10,208 nt of DNA from Candidatus Neomicrothrix sp. UBA7884 (GTDB taxonomy: Bacteria > Actinomycetota > Acidimicrobiia > Acidimicrobiales > MedAcidi-G1): NCBI GenBank assembly GCA_002501135.1, contig DLRQ01000066.1, forward strand, positions 1-10,208, read 5' to 3'. Positions 1-5,616 of the stretch are shown piece after piece. The notes under the pieces are model-generated. The model worked only from the letters and a program-made list of their open reading frames with translations, did no database searches and was not told the origin of the DNA. A program made the position numbers and the translations under genes. Positions within the stretch are counted from its first letter, which is position 1, and each line of letters opens with the position of its first letter.

Positions 1-17
1 CAAACTCTCCGTCGAAA
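1..17 (-). rRNA. rrs: 16S rRNA gene, extreme 5' end only (partial)
   Basis: Read on the minus strand, the last bases before the window edge are TTTCGACGGAGAGTTTG. GGAGAGTTTG is the near-universal start of bacterial 16S rRNA, the region of the 27F primer site, which continues GATCCTGGCTCAG outside the window. Aligned to the E. coli mature 5' end, the mature molecule would begin around position 15-17. Only this short piece is visible, but the call is supported by the upstream context: tandem promoters, a boxA and strong leader hairpins, all in the right order and on the same strand. The exact mature end cannot be fixed from sequence. Confidence 0.82.
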
Positions 18-22
18 TCTCG

Positions 23-50
23 GGTACACGCCGCCGAAGCGGTGCGTACC
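23..50 (-). other. pre-16S leader hairpin with C(UUCG)G tetraloop
   Basis: In the minus-strand transcript, 44-50 pairs with 23-29 (7 pairs, one G-U). A single mismatch (43/30) follows, then 39-42 pairs with 31-34 and closes a UUCG loop at 35-38. A C-UUCG-G tetraloop is exceptionally stable. The hairpin ends only a few bases before the mature 16S start. It probably shapes folding or 5' processing of the precursor (inference). Confidence 0.6.
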
Positions 51-65
51 GTCGAATCATTGGTG

Positions 66-89
66 CGACACCACCAAAAGGCGGTGCCG
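66..89 (-). other. pre-16S leader hairpin (10 bp stem, UUUU loop)
   Basis: In the minus-strand RNA, 80-89 pairs with 66-75 through ten consecutive pairs, two of them G-U, around a UUUU loop at 76-79. Neither neighbouring hairpin shares its bases, so all three can form at once. No T-run follows the stem in the direction of transcription, so it is not a terminator. Confidence 0.55.
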
Positions 90-100
90 ACGCGAGTCTG

Positions 101-132
101 AGGTCATTTCGGACACCAATCCGAAACGACCT
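101..132 (-). other. pre-16S leader hairpin (13 bp stem)
   Basis: Positions 120-132 pair with 101-113 in the minus-strand RNA. Thirteen consecutive pairs form, one of them G-U (127/106), around a 6-base loop at 114-119. This is the strongest stem-loop in the leader. It lies between boxA and the 16S 5' end, where rRNA precursors carry structures recognised by processing enzymes such as RNase III. That role is inferred. Confidence 0.6.
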
Positions 133-151
133 GACACAGGGCAATGATGGT

Positions 152-163
152 CGACCGAAGTCG
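152..163 (-). other. small leader hairpin with UUCG loop
   Basis: Positions 160-163 pair with 152-155 around UUCG at 156-159, giving CGAC-UUCG-GUCG in the minus-strand RNA. The stem is only four pairs, but the C-UUCG-G closure makes it plausible as a folded element between boxA and the long 101-132 hairpin. Confidence 0.35.
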
Positions 164-188
164 GCCACCGTTGTCCGTCAGTGCTATT

Positions 189-202
189 GAAATTGTTAAG
201 GG
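189..202 (-). promoter_or_regulatory. boxA antitermination site of the rRNA leader
   Basis: The minus strand reads CCCTTAACAATTTC. This closely matches the E. coli rrn leader boxA (core CTTTAACAATTT), which binds NusB-NusE (S10) and makes RNA polymerase resistant to Rho-dependent termination on untranslated rRNA. It is placed as expected: after the promoters, directly after a boxB-like hairpin, and about 170 bases before the 16S start. The match is seen in the sequence; the function follows from the family of sites. Confidence 0.75.
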
Positions 203-203
203 T

Positions 204-238
204 CTGTCCAGTGACGACTCGCGATCGTCTGTGGACAG
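204..238 (-). promoter_or_regulatory. boxB-like hairpin just upstream of boxA
   Basis: In the minus-strand RNA, 232-238 (CUGUCCA) pairs with 204-210 (UGGACAG) over seven perfect pairs. A 2x2 internal loop follows, then a 5-bp inner stem (225-229 with 213-217) and a 7-base loop. It ends one base before the boxA match. A hairpin followed at once by boxA is the order seen in rrn antitermination leaders. The boxB name rests on position and structure, not on a conserved sequence. Confidence 0.6.
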
Positions 239-395
239 CCCGCACTGGCTTTTTCGTCCTCTATTCCGATTTCAAGGAACACCTGGCAACCAACAGTCGC
301 CCGACACGTGCATCCACAACAGTGGAGGCAGTGGTGTCCTCAGACCGCATCATCGATTCGATCCGGAACCGGACCTGCCGATGAGGCGACCACTC

Positions 396-424
396 ACGCT
401 ATGGCTACCCGACCAGATGGTCAA
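396..424 (-). promoter_or_regulatory. rRNA operon promoter, 16S-proximal copy (P2)
   Basis: On the minus strand a -35 box TTGACC (419-424) is separated by exactly 17 bases from a -10 box TAGCGT (396-401), which fits the TANNNT form of actinobacterial housekeeping promoters. Transcription would start near 388-390, giving a leader of about 370 bases. It drives leftward into the 16S gene. Its -35 and -10 boxes both sit 47 bp from those of P1. Confidence 0.6.
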
Positions 425-442
425 GTGCCGGTGAGCAGAGCA

Positions 443-471
443 ACAATAGCGGTAGCCCGACTACTCACCAA
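443..471 (-). promoter_or_regulatory. rRNA operon promoter, distal copy (P1)
   Basis: The minus strand has TTGGTG (466-471), a 17-base spacer and TATTGT (443-448). The -10 box is good (TANNNT) and the -35 box is moderate. A GTCGGG motif in its spacer (456-461) recurs in the P2 spacer (408-413), suggesting that the two promoters arose by duplication. The likely start point is near 435-437. The -35 box begins three bases beyond an inverted repeat (475-502) that follows tyrS. Confidence 0.55.
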
Positions 472-474
472 CCC

Positions 475-502
475 CCGACAGACCCAATTTCGCGTCTGTC
501 GG
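475..502 (-). terminator. inverted repeat, probable tyrS terminator (or operator next to P1)
   Basis: CCGACAGAC (475-483) and GTCTGTCGG (494-502) form a perfect 9-bp stem with a 10-base loop, about 30 bases after the tyrS stop. On the minus strand it is followed by GGGGTTGG rather than a T-run, so as an intrinsic terminator it would be the U-poor type often proposed for actinobacteria. Because it ends three bases from the P1 -35 box, a protein-binding operator is the alternative reading. Confidence 0.45.
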
Positions 503-508
503 CAGGTT

Positions 509-527
509 TCCCGGCTGGCCGCCGGGA
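509..527 (-). terminator. GC-rich hairpin directly after tyrS
   Basis: TCCCGGC (509-515) pairs with GCCGGGA (521-527) around a 5-base loop, starting four bases after the tyrS stop codon. The following minus-strand bases are AAACC, so there is no U-tract. With the 475-502 repeat it makes a tandem pair of hairpins between tyrS and the rRNA promoters. A role in termination or in protecting the mRNA 3' end is likely but inferred. Confidence 0.4.
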
Positions 528-531
528 CGGC

Positions 532-1812
532 TCAGTCGACCACCAGCAGATGCCGGTTGCGTCGGCCCTTCTGGAGCAGCACGAAACGACCTCCGAGGGC
601 CGAATCGGGCGGAAGTACAGCGGCCTCGGTGTTCTGCCTGAGGCCGTTCACCGACACGCCCCCGCCCTTGATCGTGCGCCTTGCATCACCCCTGGAGCTG
701 CAGAGGCCGCTCACGACCAGAGCATCAACGAGGGACTCGTCGCCGTCCAGGTCCGCGGCAGAAACGGTCGACTCGGGAACAATCCCCCTGATGGCCTCGA
801 GCACCTCGACGGTCGGCTGCTCGTCACCGAAGAGACCCACAGCGGCAAGGCGGGCCCTGGCAGTCTGCTCGGCCCCGTGGACGAGGGTGGTGACCTCGTC
901 GGCGAGGCGGTTCTGGGCGATTCGCTCCTCGGGGGCGGCTCCGTGGGCGGACATCACCTCGGCCACTTCAGGCACCGCCACGAGCGTCAACTGAAGGAGG
1001 AAGCGCTCCACGTCGCGGTCGTCGACATTCAAGAAGTACTGGTGGAACTCGTAGGGAAGGGTTCGCTTCGGGTCAAGCCAGACAGCCCCCTCGGCGGTCT
1101 TGCCGAACTTGGCCCCGTCGGCCCGGGTAACCAACGGCACGGTGAGGCCGTGGACCGGTGCCGCCGAGCGCCGCCTGACCAGGTCTATGCCGGCGGTGAT
1201 GTTGCCCCACTGGTCAGAGCCGCCCACCTGCAGCTCGCAGCCGTGGCGGGCATGCAGTTCGTAGAAGTCGTTGGCCTGGAGCAGCATGTAGCTGAACTCC
1301 GTGAAGGAGATGCCCTGGTCGCCGGCCAGGCGGGTCCTGATGGAGTCCTTGCCGAGCATGGTGCCGATGGTGACGTGCTTTCCGACGTCTCGCAGAAAGT
1401 CAAGAACGTCGACGCCGACGGTCCACTCACGGTTGTCGGCCAGGATGGCAGCGGTCGCATCGTCGCCGTCGAAGTGCAGGAAGGCCCGCAACTGTGCCGC
1501 CATGGCCTCGACGTTTGCACTCAACTCGGCGGACTCGAGCAGGTTGCGCTCCTCGGAGCGTCCGCTCGGGTCTCCGACCATGCCGGTGGCACCGCCGGCC
1601 AGGGCGATGGGGCGATGGCCGCCGTCCTGAAAGCGGCGAAGCAGGAGAAGCGGCACCAGATGGCCGATGTGGAGGCTGTCAGAGGTCGGGTCGAAGCCGC
1701 AGTAGAGCGTGACAGGCCCCTCGGCCAGCCTGGCCCGCAGCACGTCGAGGTCGGTGCTGTCATGCACCAGACCGCGGGCCGCCAGGTCTTCAAGTACCAG
1801 GGCTCCATCCAC
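532..1812 (-). CDS. tyrS: Tyrosyl-tRNA synthetase (TyrRS, class I)
   Basis: This cytoplasmic enzyme activates tyrosine with ATP and loads it onto tRNA-Tyr. Numbered from the GTG at 1812 (426 aa, usual for bacterial TyrRS), it shows the class I HIGH motif (48-51, in SLHIGHL), the tyrosine-site segment GGSDQWGN (197-204), the second class I signature as KFGKT (235-239), and a C-terminal S4-type RNA-binding domain from about residue 360. All key motifs are present. The start is uncertain. The frame is open back to a TTG at 1845, with a GTG at 1818 as well; family members usually begin shortly before the LAARGLVHD segment, which favours 1812. No clear Shine-Dalgarno is visible, and a CATACT box at 1820-1825 is placed so that a leaderless GTG start is possible. 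No T-box or other long leader exists. It is transcribed towards the rRNA operon and lies divergent from the PBP gene. Confidence 0.95.
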   Translation of the reverse strand: MDGALVLEDLAARGLVHDSTDLDVLRARLAEGPVTLYCGFDPTSDSLHIGHLVPLLLLRRFQDGGHRPIALAGGATGMVGDPSGRSEERNLLESAELSANVEAMAAQLRAFLHFDGDDATAAILADNREWTVGVDVLDFLRDVGKHVTIGTMLGKDSIRTRLAGDQGISFTEFSYMLLQANDFYELHARHGCELQVGGSDQWGNITAGIDLVRRRSAAPVHGLTVPLVTRADGAKFGKTAEGAVWLDPKRTLPYEFHQYFLNVDDRDVERFLLQLTLVAVPEVAEVMSAHGAAPEERIAQNRLADEVTTLVHGAEQTARARLAAVGLFGDEQPTVEVLEAIRGIVPESTVSAADLDGDESLVDALVVSGLCSSRGDARRTIKGGGVSVNGLRQNTEAAVLPPDSALGGRFVLLQKGRRNRHLLVVD

Positions 1813-1873
1813 GACCACCAGTATGCAGCCCCGCTGACGCCTCAACGGCCCATCCCGCGGTCAGAATGTAGGA
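1813..1873. promoter_or_regulatory. divergent tyrS / PBP start region
   Basis: All initiation signals for two divergent genes must lie here or inside the coding ends. Neither gene has a well-placed Shine-Dalgarno; the PBP ATG at 1874 has only AGGA abutting it. A CAGAAT at 1863-1868 (plus strand) and a CATACT at 1820-1825 (minus strand) are weak -10 candidates at distances that would give leaderless mRNAs. No convincing -35 boxes were found for either. Confidence 0.25.
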
Positions 1874-4504
1874 ATGCCGATAGCCACCAGCCCGTTTGTC
1901 CGCGCCTTGGGCGTGGTGCTGGTGATGTCCGTTGTCGCCACGGCCTGCTACAGCTACGAGACACCCAGGTTCGAGATCACCATCCCCGAGACCGCAGAGT
2001 CATCGACAATCGTTGCCGCCGACGGAACCCACATCACCACGATGGTGGCTCCCGAGAACCGCACAAGCGTGCGCCGAATCGACGAGATACCCGAGATGCT
2101 CCGCCAGGCCGTCATCTCCATCGAGGACGAGCGGTTCTACATCCACGACGGCATCGACCTGAAAGCCATCATCAGGGCGGCTCGAACCAACTTCGAGGCG
2201 GGTGGCATCAGCCAGGGCGGGTCCACCATCACCCAGCAGTACGTGAAGTTGGCGATCATCCAGAACACCGAGAAGACCGCCAGCCGCAAACTCGAGGAGA
2301 TCTGGTACGCCACCCGCCTCGAGGACGAGTACGGCAAGGACTTCATCCTCCTGCAGTACCTCAACACCGTCTACTTCGGCCACGGCGCCTACGGCATCAG
2401 GGCAGCCGCCCAGACCTACTTCAACAAGGACCTCCACGAGGTCAACCTGCCGGAGGCCGCCATGCTGGCCGGCATCATCCAGTTGCCGGGCCGCTACGAC
2501 CCGCTCCTCAACTACGAGAAGAGCCTCAAGCGCAGCCACATGGTGCTGGACCGGATGCTCGCAAACGAGTACATCAGCGAAGACCAGTACAACGGCGCCA
2601 TCGCCCTGCCGCCGGTGACCGAGGAGTACACGGCCCGCCTCGAGACCCGCTACCCGGCCGGCCACTTCATCGAAGAGGTGAGGCAGTGGTTCCTCGAGAA
2701 CCCGGCGTTCGGAGCCACCCGCGGGGTCCGCGAACAGCTCCTCTTCGAGGGCGGCGTCCGCATCGAAACCACCCTCGACCTCGAGTTGCAGGCCGCCGCC
2801 GAAGCCGCCGTCGAGAAGCACCTTCCCGACGGCCAGGGATACCCCGATGCCGCCATTGTCACGATCAACCCGCAGAACGGCCACGTCCTGGCAATGGTCG
2901 GTGGCCGCGATTTCTTCGCCGACAGTGCCGACGCCAAGTACAACCTGGCCATCGGGCTCGGCAGGCAGGTCGGGTCCTCCATGAAGCCCATCGGCCTGGC
3001 TGCGGCACTTGAGGCCGGATGGAGCGCCACCGCCTCCTACCCGGCACCCAACGTCGTCGAATTCGAGATAGCCGGCACCATCGAGGAGAACCGGGTCTGG
3101 CGGGTCACCGGTGGCGTGAACGGCCACAAGGGCACAGAGGCCCGCTTCGAGGAGGGCCTTGCAGCCCTCGAGAAGTACCAGCGCAGGGAGGAGCATCTCG
3201 ATGTTCCCCCCGACCACGTCGAGACAGTCAGAGTCTGGGCACGCGGTTCCGAGCGCAAGAGCCGAGAGGAGTTCGTCCACCTGGCCGCATGGATCAACAA
3301 CCGCCGCTACGAGTACAGCAGGGACGAGTTGTTCACCTTCCGGGTCGAGGCCCTCGAGGCCGTTCCCGGCTGGACATGGGACCCGCCTGAGGGCGAAGCC
3401 CTCATGCCTCCGCCAACACCCGAGTCGGTCACGCTCATCCGCGGCGTCCGTAGCTCCTACAACACCGTCTTTGCTCAGCTCAACATCGAGATGGGCCCAC
3501 ACCGGGTGGTGAGCCTGGCGCGACGCCTGGGAATGGAGTCCCCCATCCAGGAGGTCAACTCCAACGTGCTCGGCACCTCTAACACCACCATGCTCGACAT
3601 GGCCACCGCCTATTCCACCTTTGCGAACCGTGGAGTGCACATCGAACCGTCGTACGTGACGCGGGTGAGCCGCTCGGACGGCACAGTCCTCTGGCAGTGG
3701 GAGCGCGAACAGGAGCGAATCCTTGATGCCCGTCTGACCGACCAGCTGTCCTGGATTCTCGAGGGCACCATTACCCAGGGAACGGGCCACCGCGCCGACT
3801 TCGGACGACCGGCCGCCGGCAAGACCGGCACCACCCAGAACTACGCCGATGCCATCTTCGTGGGCTACACGCCGCAGCGCACCACCGCTGTGTGGGTCGG
3901 CTTCCCCGAGGCCCAGATCCCCATGGTTCCACCGACAACCGACCGCAAGGTCTACGGCGGCACCTACCCTGCCCTCATCTGGAAGGATGTCATGGAGGCA
4001 GCCCACGTTGACCTGCCGGTTGCCTCGTTCCCGGCTCCCCCGCCGTCCTCGACCACCACGACGACCAGGCCACCCGTCGATGCCGTGCCGACACCTGAGC
4101 TGGTCGGCCTCACCCTCAACAACGCCGCCCTGATGCTCGAAGAGGCCGAGACCGACATCAGGATCATCAACGTGGTCCGCGTCGAGATCCAGGGCTCCGA
4201 GCCGGGAACCATCATCGGGCAGTCCCCGGGTGTGGGTACGTCGATGAGGCCAGACGGATCAATGCTCGTCGAGGTCGTCGTGGAACCGGCAGTCATCGAG
4301 ACGGTGTCGGTTCCGGACCTAATCGGCCGTCTGGTCGACGATGCATCTGCGCTTCTCACCGCCGAGGGGCTCGGCTATGAGACCACCGAGGTCGACGACC
4401 CCGATGATCCGAACGCACCGGTCGGAGTGGTCTGGTGGCAGGACCCCGTACCCGGCACCGAGGTGACGCCCGGAACCCTCGTAGCGGTAAGGGTCTCGCA
4501 GTGA
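1874..4504 (+). CDS. Class A penicillin-binding protein with two PASTA domains and an HA-like insertion
   Basis: This bifunctional peptidoglycan synthase (876 aa) polymerises lipid II glycan chains and crosslinks stem peptides outside the membrane. The N-terminus has a hydrophobic segment (about 9-24) ending in VATAC, a weak lipobox-like site with Cys25. The GT51 domain (about 55-240) shows EDERF..H.G with catalytic Glu84, GGSTITQQ (115-122), and RKxxE at 138-142. The transpeptidase domain shows SxxK (Ser368-Lys371), SxN (528-530) and KTG (650-652), all intact. Between SxxK and SxN the usual W.P.NY..Y stretch is replaced by about 120 residues that include a helicase-associated-like segment (about 422-504). 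A Pro/Thr-rich linker (721-735) leads to two PASTA repeats (about 738-804 and 812-875) of the kind that bind peptidoglycan or muropeptides. It overlaps the next gene by GTGA. Function as a PBP is secure; the insert's role is unknown. Confidence 0.95.
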   Translation: MPIATSPFVRALGVVLVMSVVATACYSYETPRFEITIPETAESSTIVAADGTHITTMVAPENRTSVRRIDEIPEMLRQAVISIEDERFYIHDGIDLKAIIRAARTNFEAGGISQGGSTITQQYVKLAIIQNTEKTASRKLEEIWYATRLEDEYGKDFILLQYLNTVYFGHGAYGIRAAAQTYFNKDLHEVNLPEAAMLAGIIQLPGRYDPLLNYEKSLKRSHMVLDRMLANEYISEDQYNGAIALPPVTEEYTARLETRYPAGHFIEEVRQWFLENPAFGATRGVREQLLFEGGVRIETTLDLELQAAAEAAVEKHLPDGQGYPDAAIVTINPQNGHVLAMVGGRDFFADSADAKYNLAIGLGRQVGSSMKPIGLAAALEAGWSATASYPAPNVVEFEIAGTIEENRVWRVTGGVNGHKGTEARFEEGLAALEKYQRREEHLDVPPDHVETVRVWARGSERKSREEFVHLAAWINNRRYEYSRDELFTFRVEALEAVPGWTWDPPEGEALMPPPTPESVTLIRGVRSSYNTVFAQLNIEMGPHRVVSLARRLGMESPIQEVNSNVLGTSNTTMLDMATAYSTFANRGVHIEPSYVTRVSRSDGTVLWQWEREQERILDARLTDQLSWILEGTITQGTGHRADFGRPAAGKTGTTQNYADAIFVGYTPQRTTAVWVGFPEAQIPMVPPTTDRKVYGGTYPALIWKDVMEAAHVDLPVASFPAPPPSSTTTTTRPPVDAVPTPELVGLTLNNAALMLEEAETDIRIINVVRVEIQGSEPGTIIGQSPGVGTSMRPDGSMLVEVVVEPAVIETVSVPDLIGRLVDDASALLTAEGLGYETTEVDDPDDPNAPVGVVWWQDPVPGTEVTPGTLVAVRVSQ
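3137..3385 (+). other. helicase-associated (HA)-like domain inserted in the PBP transpeptidase
   Basis: This is a region of the PBP protein, residues about 422-504. It reads in order: RFEEGLAALEKYQ, then HLDVPPDHVE, a loop of about 17 residues, then HLAAWINNRRYEYSRDEL, then VEALEAVPGWTWDP. This follows the helicase-associated domain pattern: F..L..F..R.GH..VP, LG.WV..QR..Y..G.L and R...LEALPGW.WD. The loop before AAW is longer than usual. That domain is a small helical bundle found at the C-termini of actinobacterial helicases and in multi-copy proteins. The reading frame and codon usage do not change across it. Assignment is by pattern recognition only. Confidence 0.65.
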
Positions 4505-5019
4505 GCGAACCGGTTGGTTCCCGCATCACGCCCGGTCGGGTCTTCCTGAGCCTTCTCGTGCTTGCCATGGGGTGCATGTGGTTCTACGCCTTCTTCCTCG
4601 CACGCTCAGGCAACCCCGACCGGCTCGAGGACATGTCGTGGGCCGAGACGGCTGAGATCCGCTGCACCGAGATGCTCTCAGACATGGACGGGATCAGGCG
4701 GGCGTCCGAGGTCGTCACACCCGCCGAGCGCGCAGCCGACCTTGACGAGGCCACGCTCCTGATGGCCGCCATGGTCACAGACCTGAGGCTCATCAAGCCG
4801 GGCAGCCACGACGACGCTGTCTTGACCGGAGCCTGGCTGGGCGACTGGGACACCTACCTTGCCGACCGCCGTTCCCATGCCGAGAGGCTCCGCACCGAAG
4901 GCGACGTGCGGCCCCTCATGTCGGCACTGCCGAGCGGAACCGGCAGCGTCCAGGAACGCATGAACGGCTTCGCCCGGGTGAACGACATAGAGAGTTGCCT
5001 CGACCCCGGCGACCTGTAG
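4501..5019 (+). CDS. single-pass membrane protein of unknown function, coupled to the PBP gene
   Basis: I do not recognise a family. The protein is 172 aa from the GTG at 4501, which overlaps the PBP stop as GTGA and has TAAGGG seven bases upstream. An upstream ATG in the same frame (4435) lies inside the PBP gene and would add residues ahead of the membrane segment that do not look like protein. Residues 14-34 (VFLSLLVLAMGCMWFYAFFLA) form one membrane helix preceded by a short basic N-tail. The remaining 135 or so residues should be extracytoplasmic and mainly helical. They include MSWAETAEIRC, a run of charged residues, and a cysteine near each end (Cys55, Cys166) that could form a disulfide. 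Overlap with the PBP gene suggests co-translation and possibly a cell-wall role (inference). Confidence 0.8.
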   Translation: MSEPVGSRITPGRVFLSLLVLAMGCMWFYAFFLARSGNPDRLEDMSWAETAEIRCTEMLSDMDGIRRASEVVTPAERAADLDEATLLMAAMVTDLRLIKPGSHDDAVLTGAWLGDWDTYLADRRSHAERLRTEGDVRPLMSALPSGTGSVQERMNGFARVNDIESCLDPGDL

Positions 5020-5028
5020 ACAAGCCTC

Positions 5029-5616
5029 CTAGAGAAGCCCCGCTGCCTCGAGTTCAGCCAGCCGGGCCAGGGCCCTGTCAGCCAGCCTCAAGAGGCCCGC
5101 ATCCGCCCCCAGCGACTCCAGGTCGCTGCGGGCCACCCATTTCAGGTCCTGTGACTCGTGGTTGCCGACCGGCACCGAACCGGGAGGTGCCAGCACCAGA
5201 TAGCGCACGTCATGGTGTTCATGGGCGTCCTCGGCCGGTGGGTCCACCACGTGTACGTCAAGGTCCACGGGCGGTTCAGACACCCTGAGGCCCGCCATGC
5301 CTGTCTCCTCCGTGGCCTCCCGGAGGGCCACGCGCGCAAGGTCGTCGTCACCGTCGGCGTGGCCGCCGGGCTGGAGCCAGCGCTGCAGCTTGGTGTGGAA
5401 CATGACCAGTATCCGACTGTCGGCCGGGTCCACGACGAGCGCCGACCCGGTGAGGTGCCCCGGACGACACGTCCGGTCGAGGGCATCGTTGTGGGCAGCC
5501 AGCAGGTCGAGGATTCGGTCCTGTTCGGGGCCCGGAGGCCCGTTGGCGACGACGCCGGCTGGATCGACTCCGGTGCGACCATGCAGGTCGGCCAGCACCG
5601 GCAGTCCGGTGGTCAC
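5029..5616 (-). CDS. Nudix hydrolase, last gene of the arginine operon
   Basis: The protein is 195 aa. It carries a Nudix box at residues 85-107 in the pattern G-x5-D-x7-REATEETGM. The first Glu of the canonical GX5EX7REUXEEXGU is Asp91, a conservative change, while the metal-binding REXXEE core (99-104) is intact. The segment KLQRWLQPGGH just before the box and HEHHDVRYLV after it are typical of a Nudix subfamily common in actinobacteria. The family cleaves nucleoside diphosphate-linked compounds; the substrate here cannot be told. It starts at a GTG that overlaps the argH stop as GTGA, so it is likely translationally coupled to argH. It ends nine bases from the convergent membrane-protein gene, with no clear terminator hairpin between. 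Its link to arginine metabolism is unclear. Confidence 0.9.
   Translation of the reverse strand: MTTGLPVLADLHGRTGVDPAGVVANGPPGPEQDRILDLLAAHNDALDRTCRPGHLTGSALVVDPADSRILVMFHTKLQRWLQPGGHADGDDDLARVALREATEETGMAGLRVSEPPVDLDVHVVDPPAEDAHEHHDVRYLVLAPPGSVPVGNHESQDLKWVARSDLESLGADAGLLRLADRALARLAELEAAGLL

Noticed and set aside
240..300. A third rRNA promoter (TTGCCA upstream of AATAGAGG on the minus strand)
   Set aside because: The -10 candidate lacks the final T, and the spacing fits poorly compared with P1 and P2.
144..434. Short plus-strand frames in the rRNA leader region (144-434, 308-994)
   Set aside because: They overlap rRNA promoters, boxA and leader hairpins on the opposite strand; their compositions are not protein-like.
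550..3012. Very long plus-strand open frame (820 codons) across tyrS and the first part of the PBP gene
   Set aside because: It is antisense to tyrS and out of frame with the PBP, both clearly recognised. The translation is Arg/Pro/Gly-rich and matches no family; such frames are expected in high-GC DNA.
2000..4006. Long minus-strand open frame (668 codons) opposite the PBP gene
   Set aside because: It is a mirror of the PBP's codon bias, with no recognisable domain, start signal or neighbour logic.
5020..5028. Bidirectional terminator between the convergent membrane-protein and Nudix genes
   Set aside because: The gap is only nine bases and no stable stem with a T-run is visible around it.
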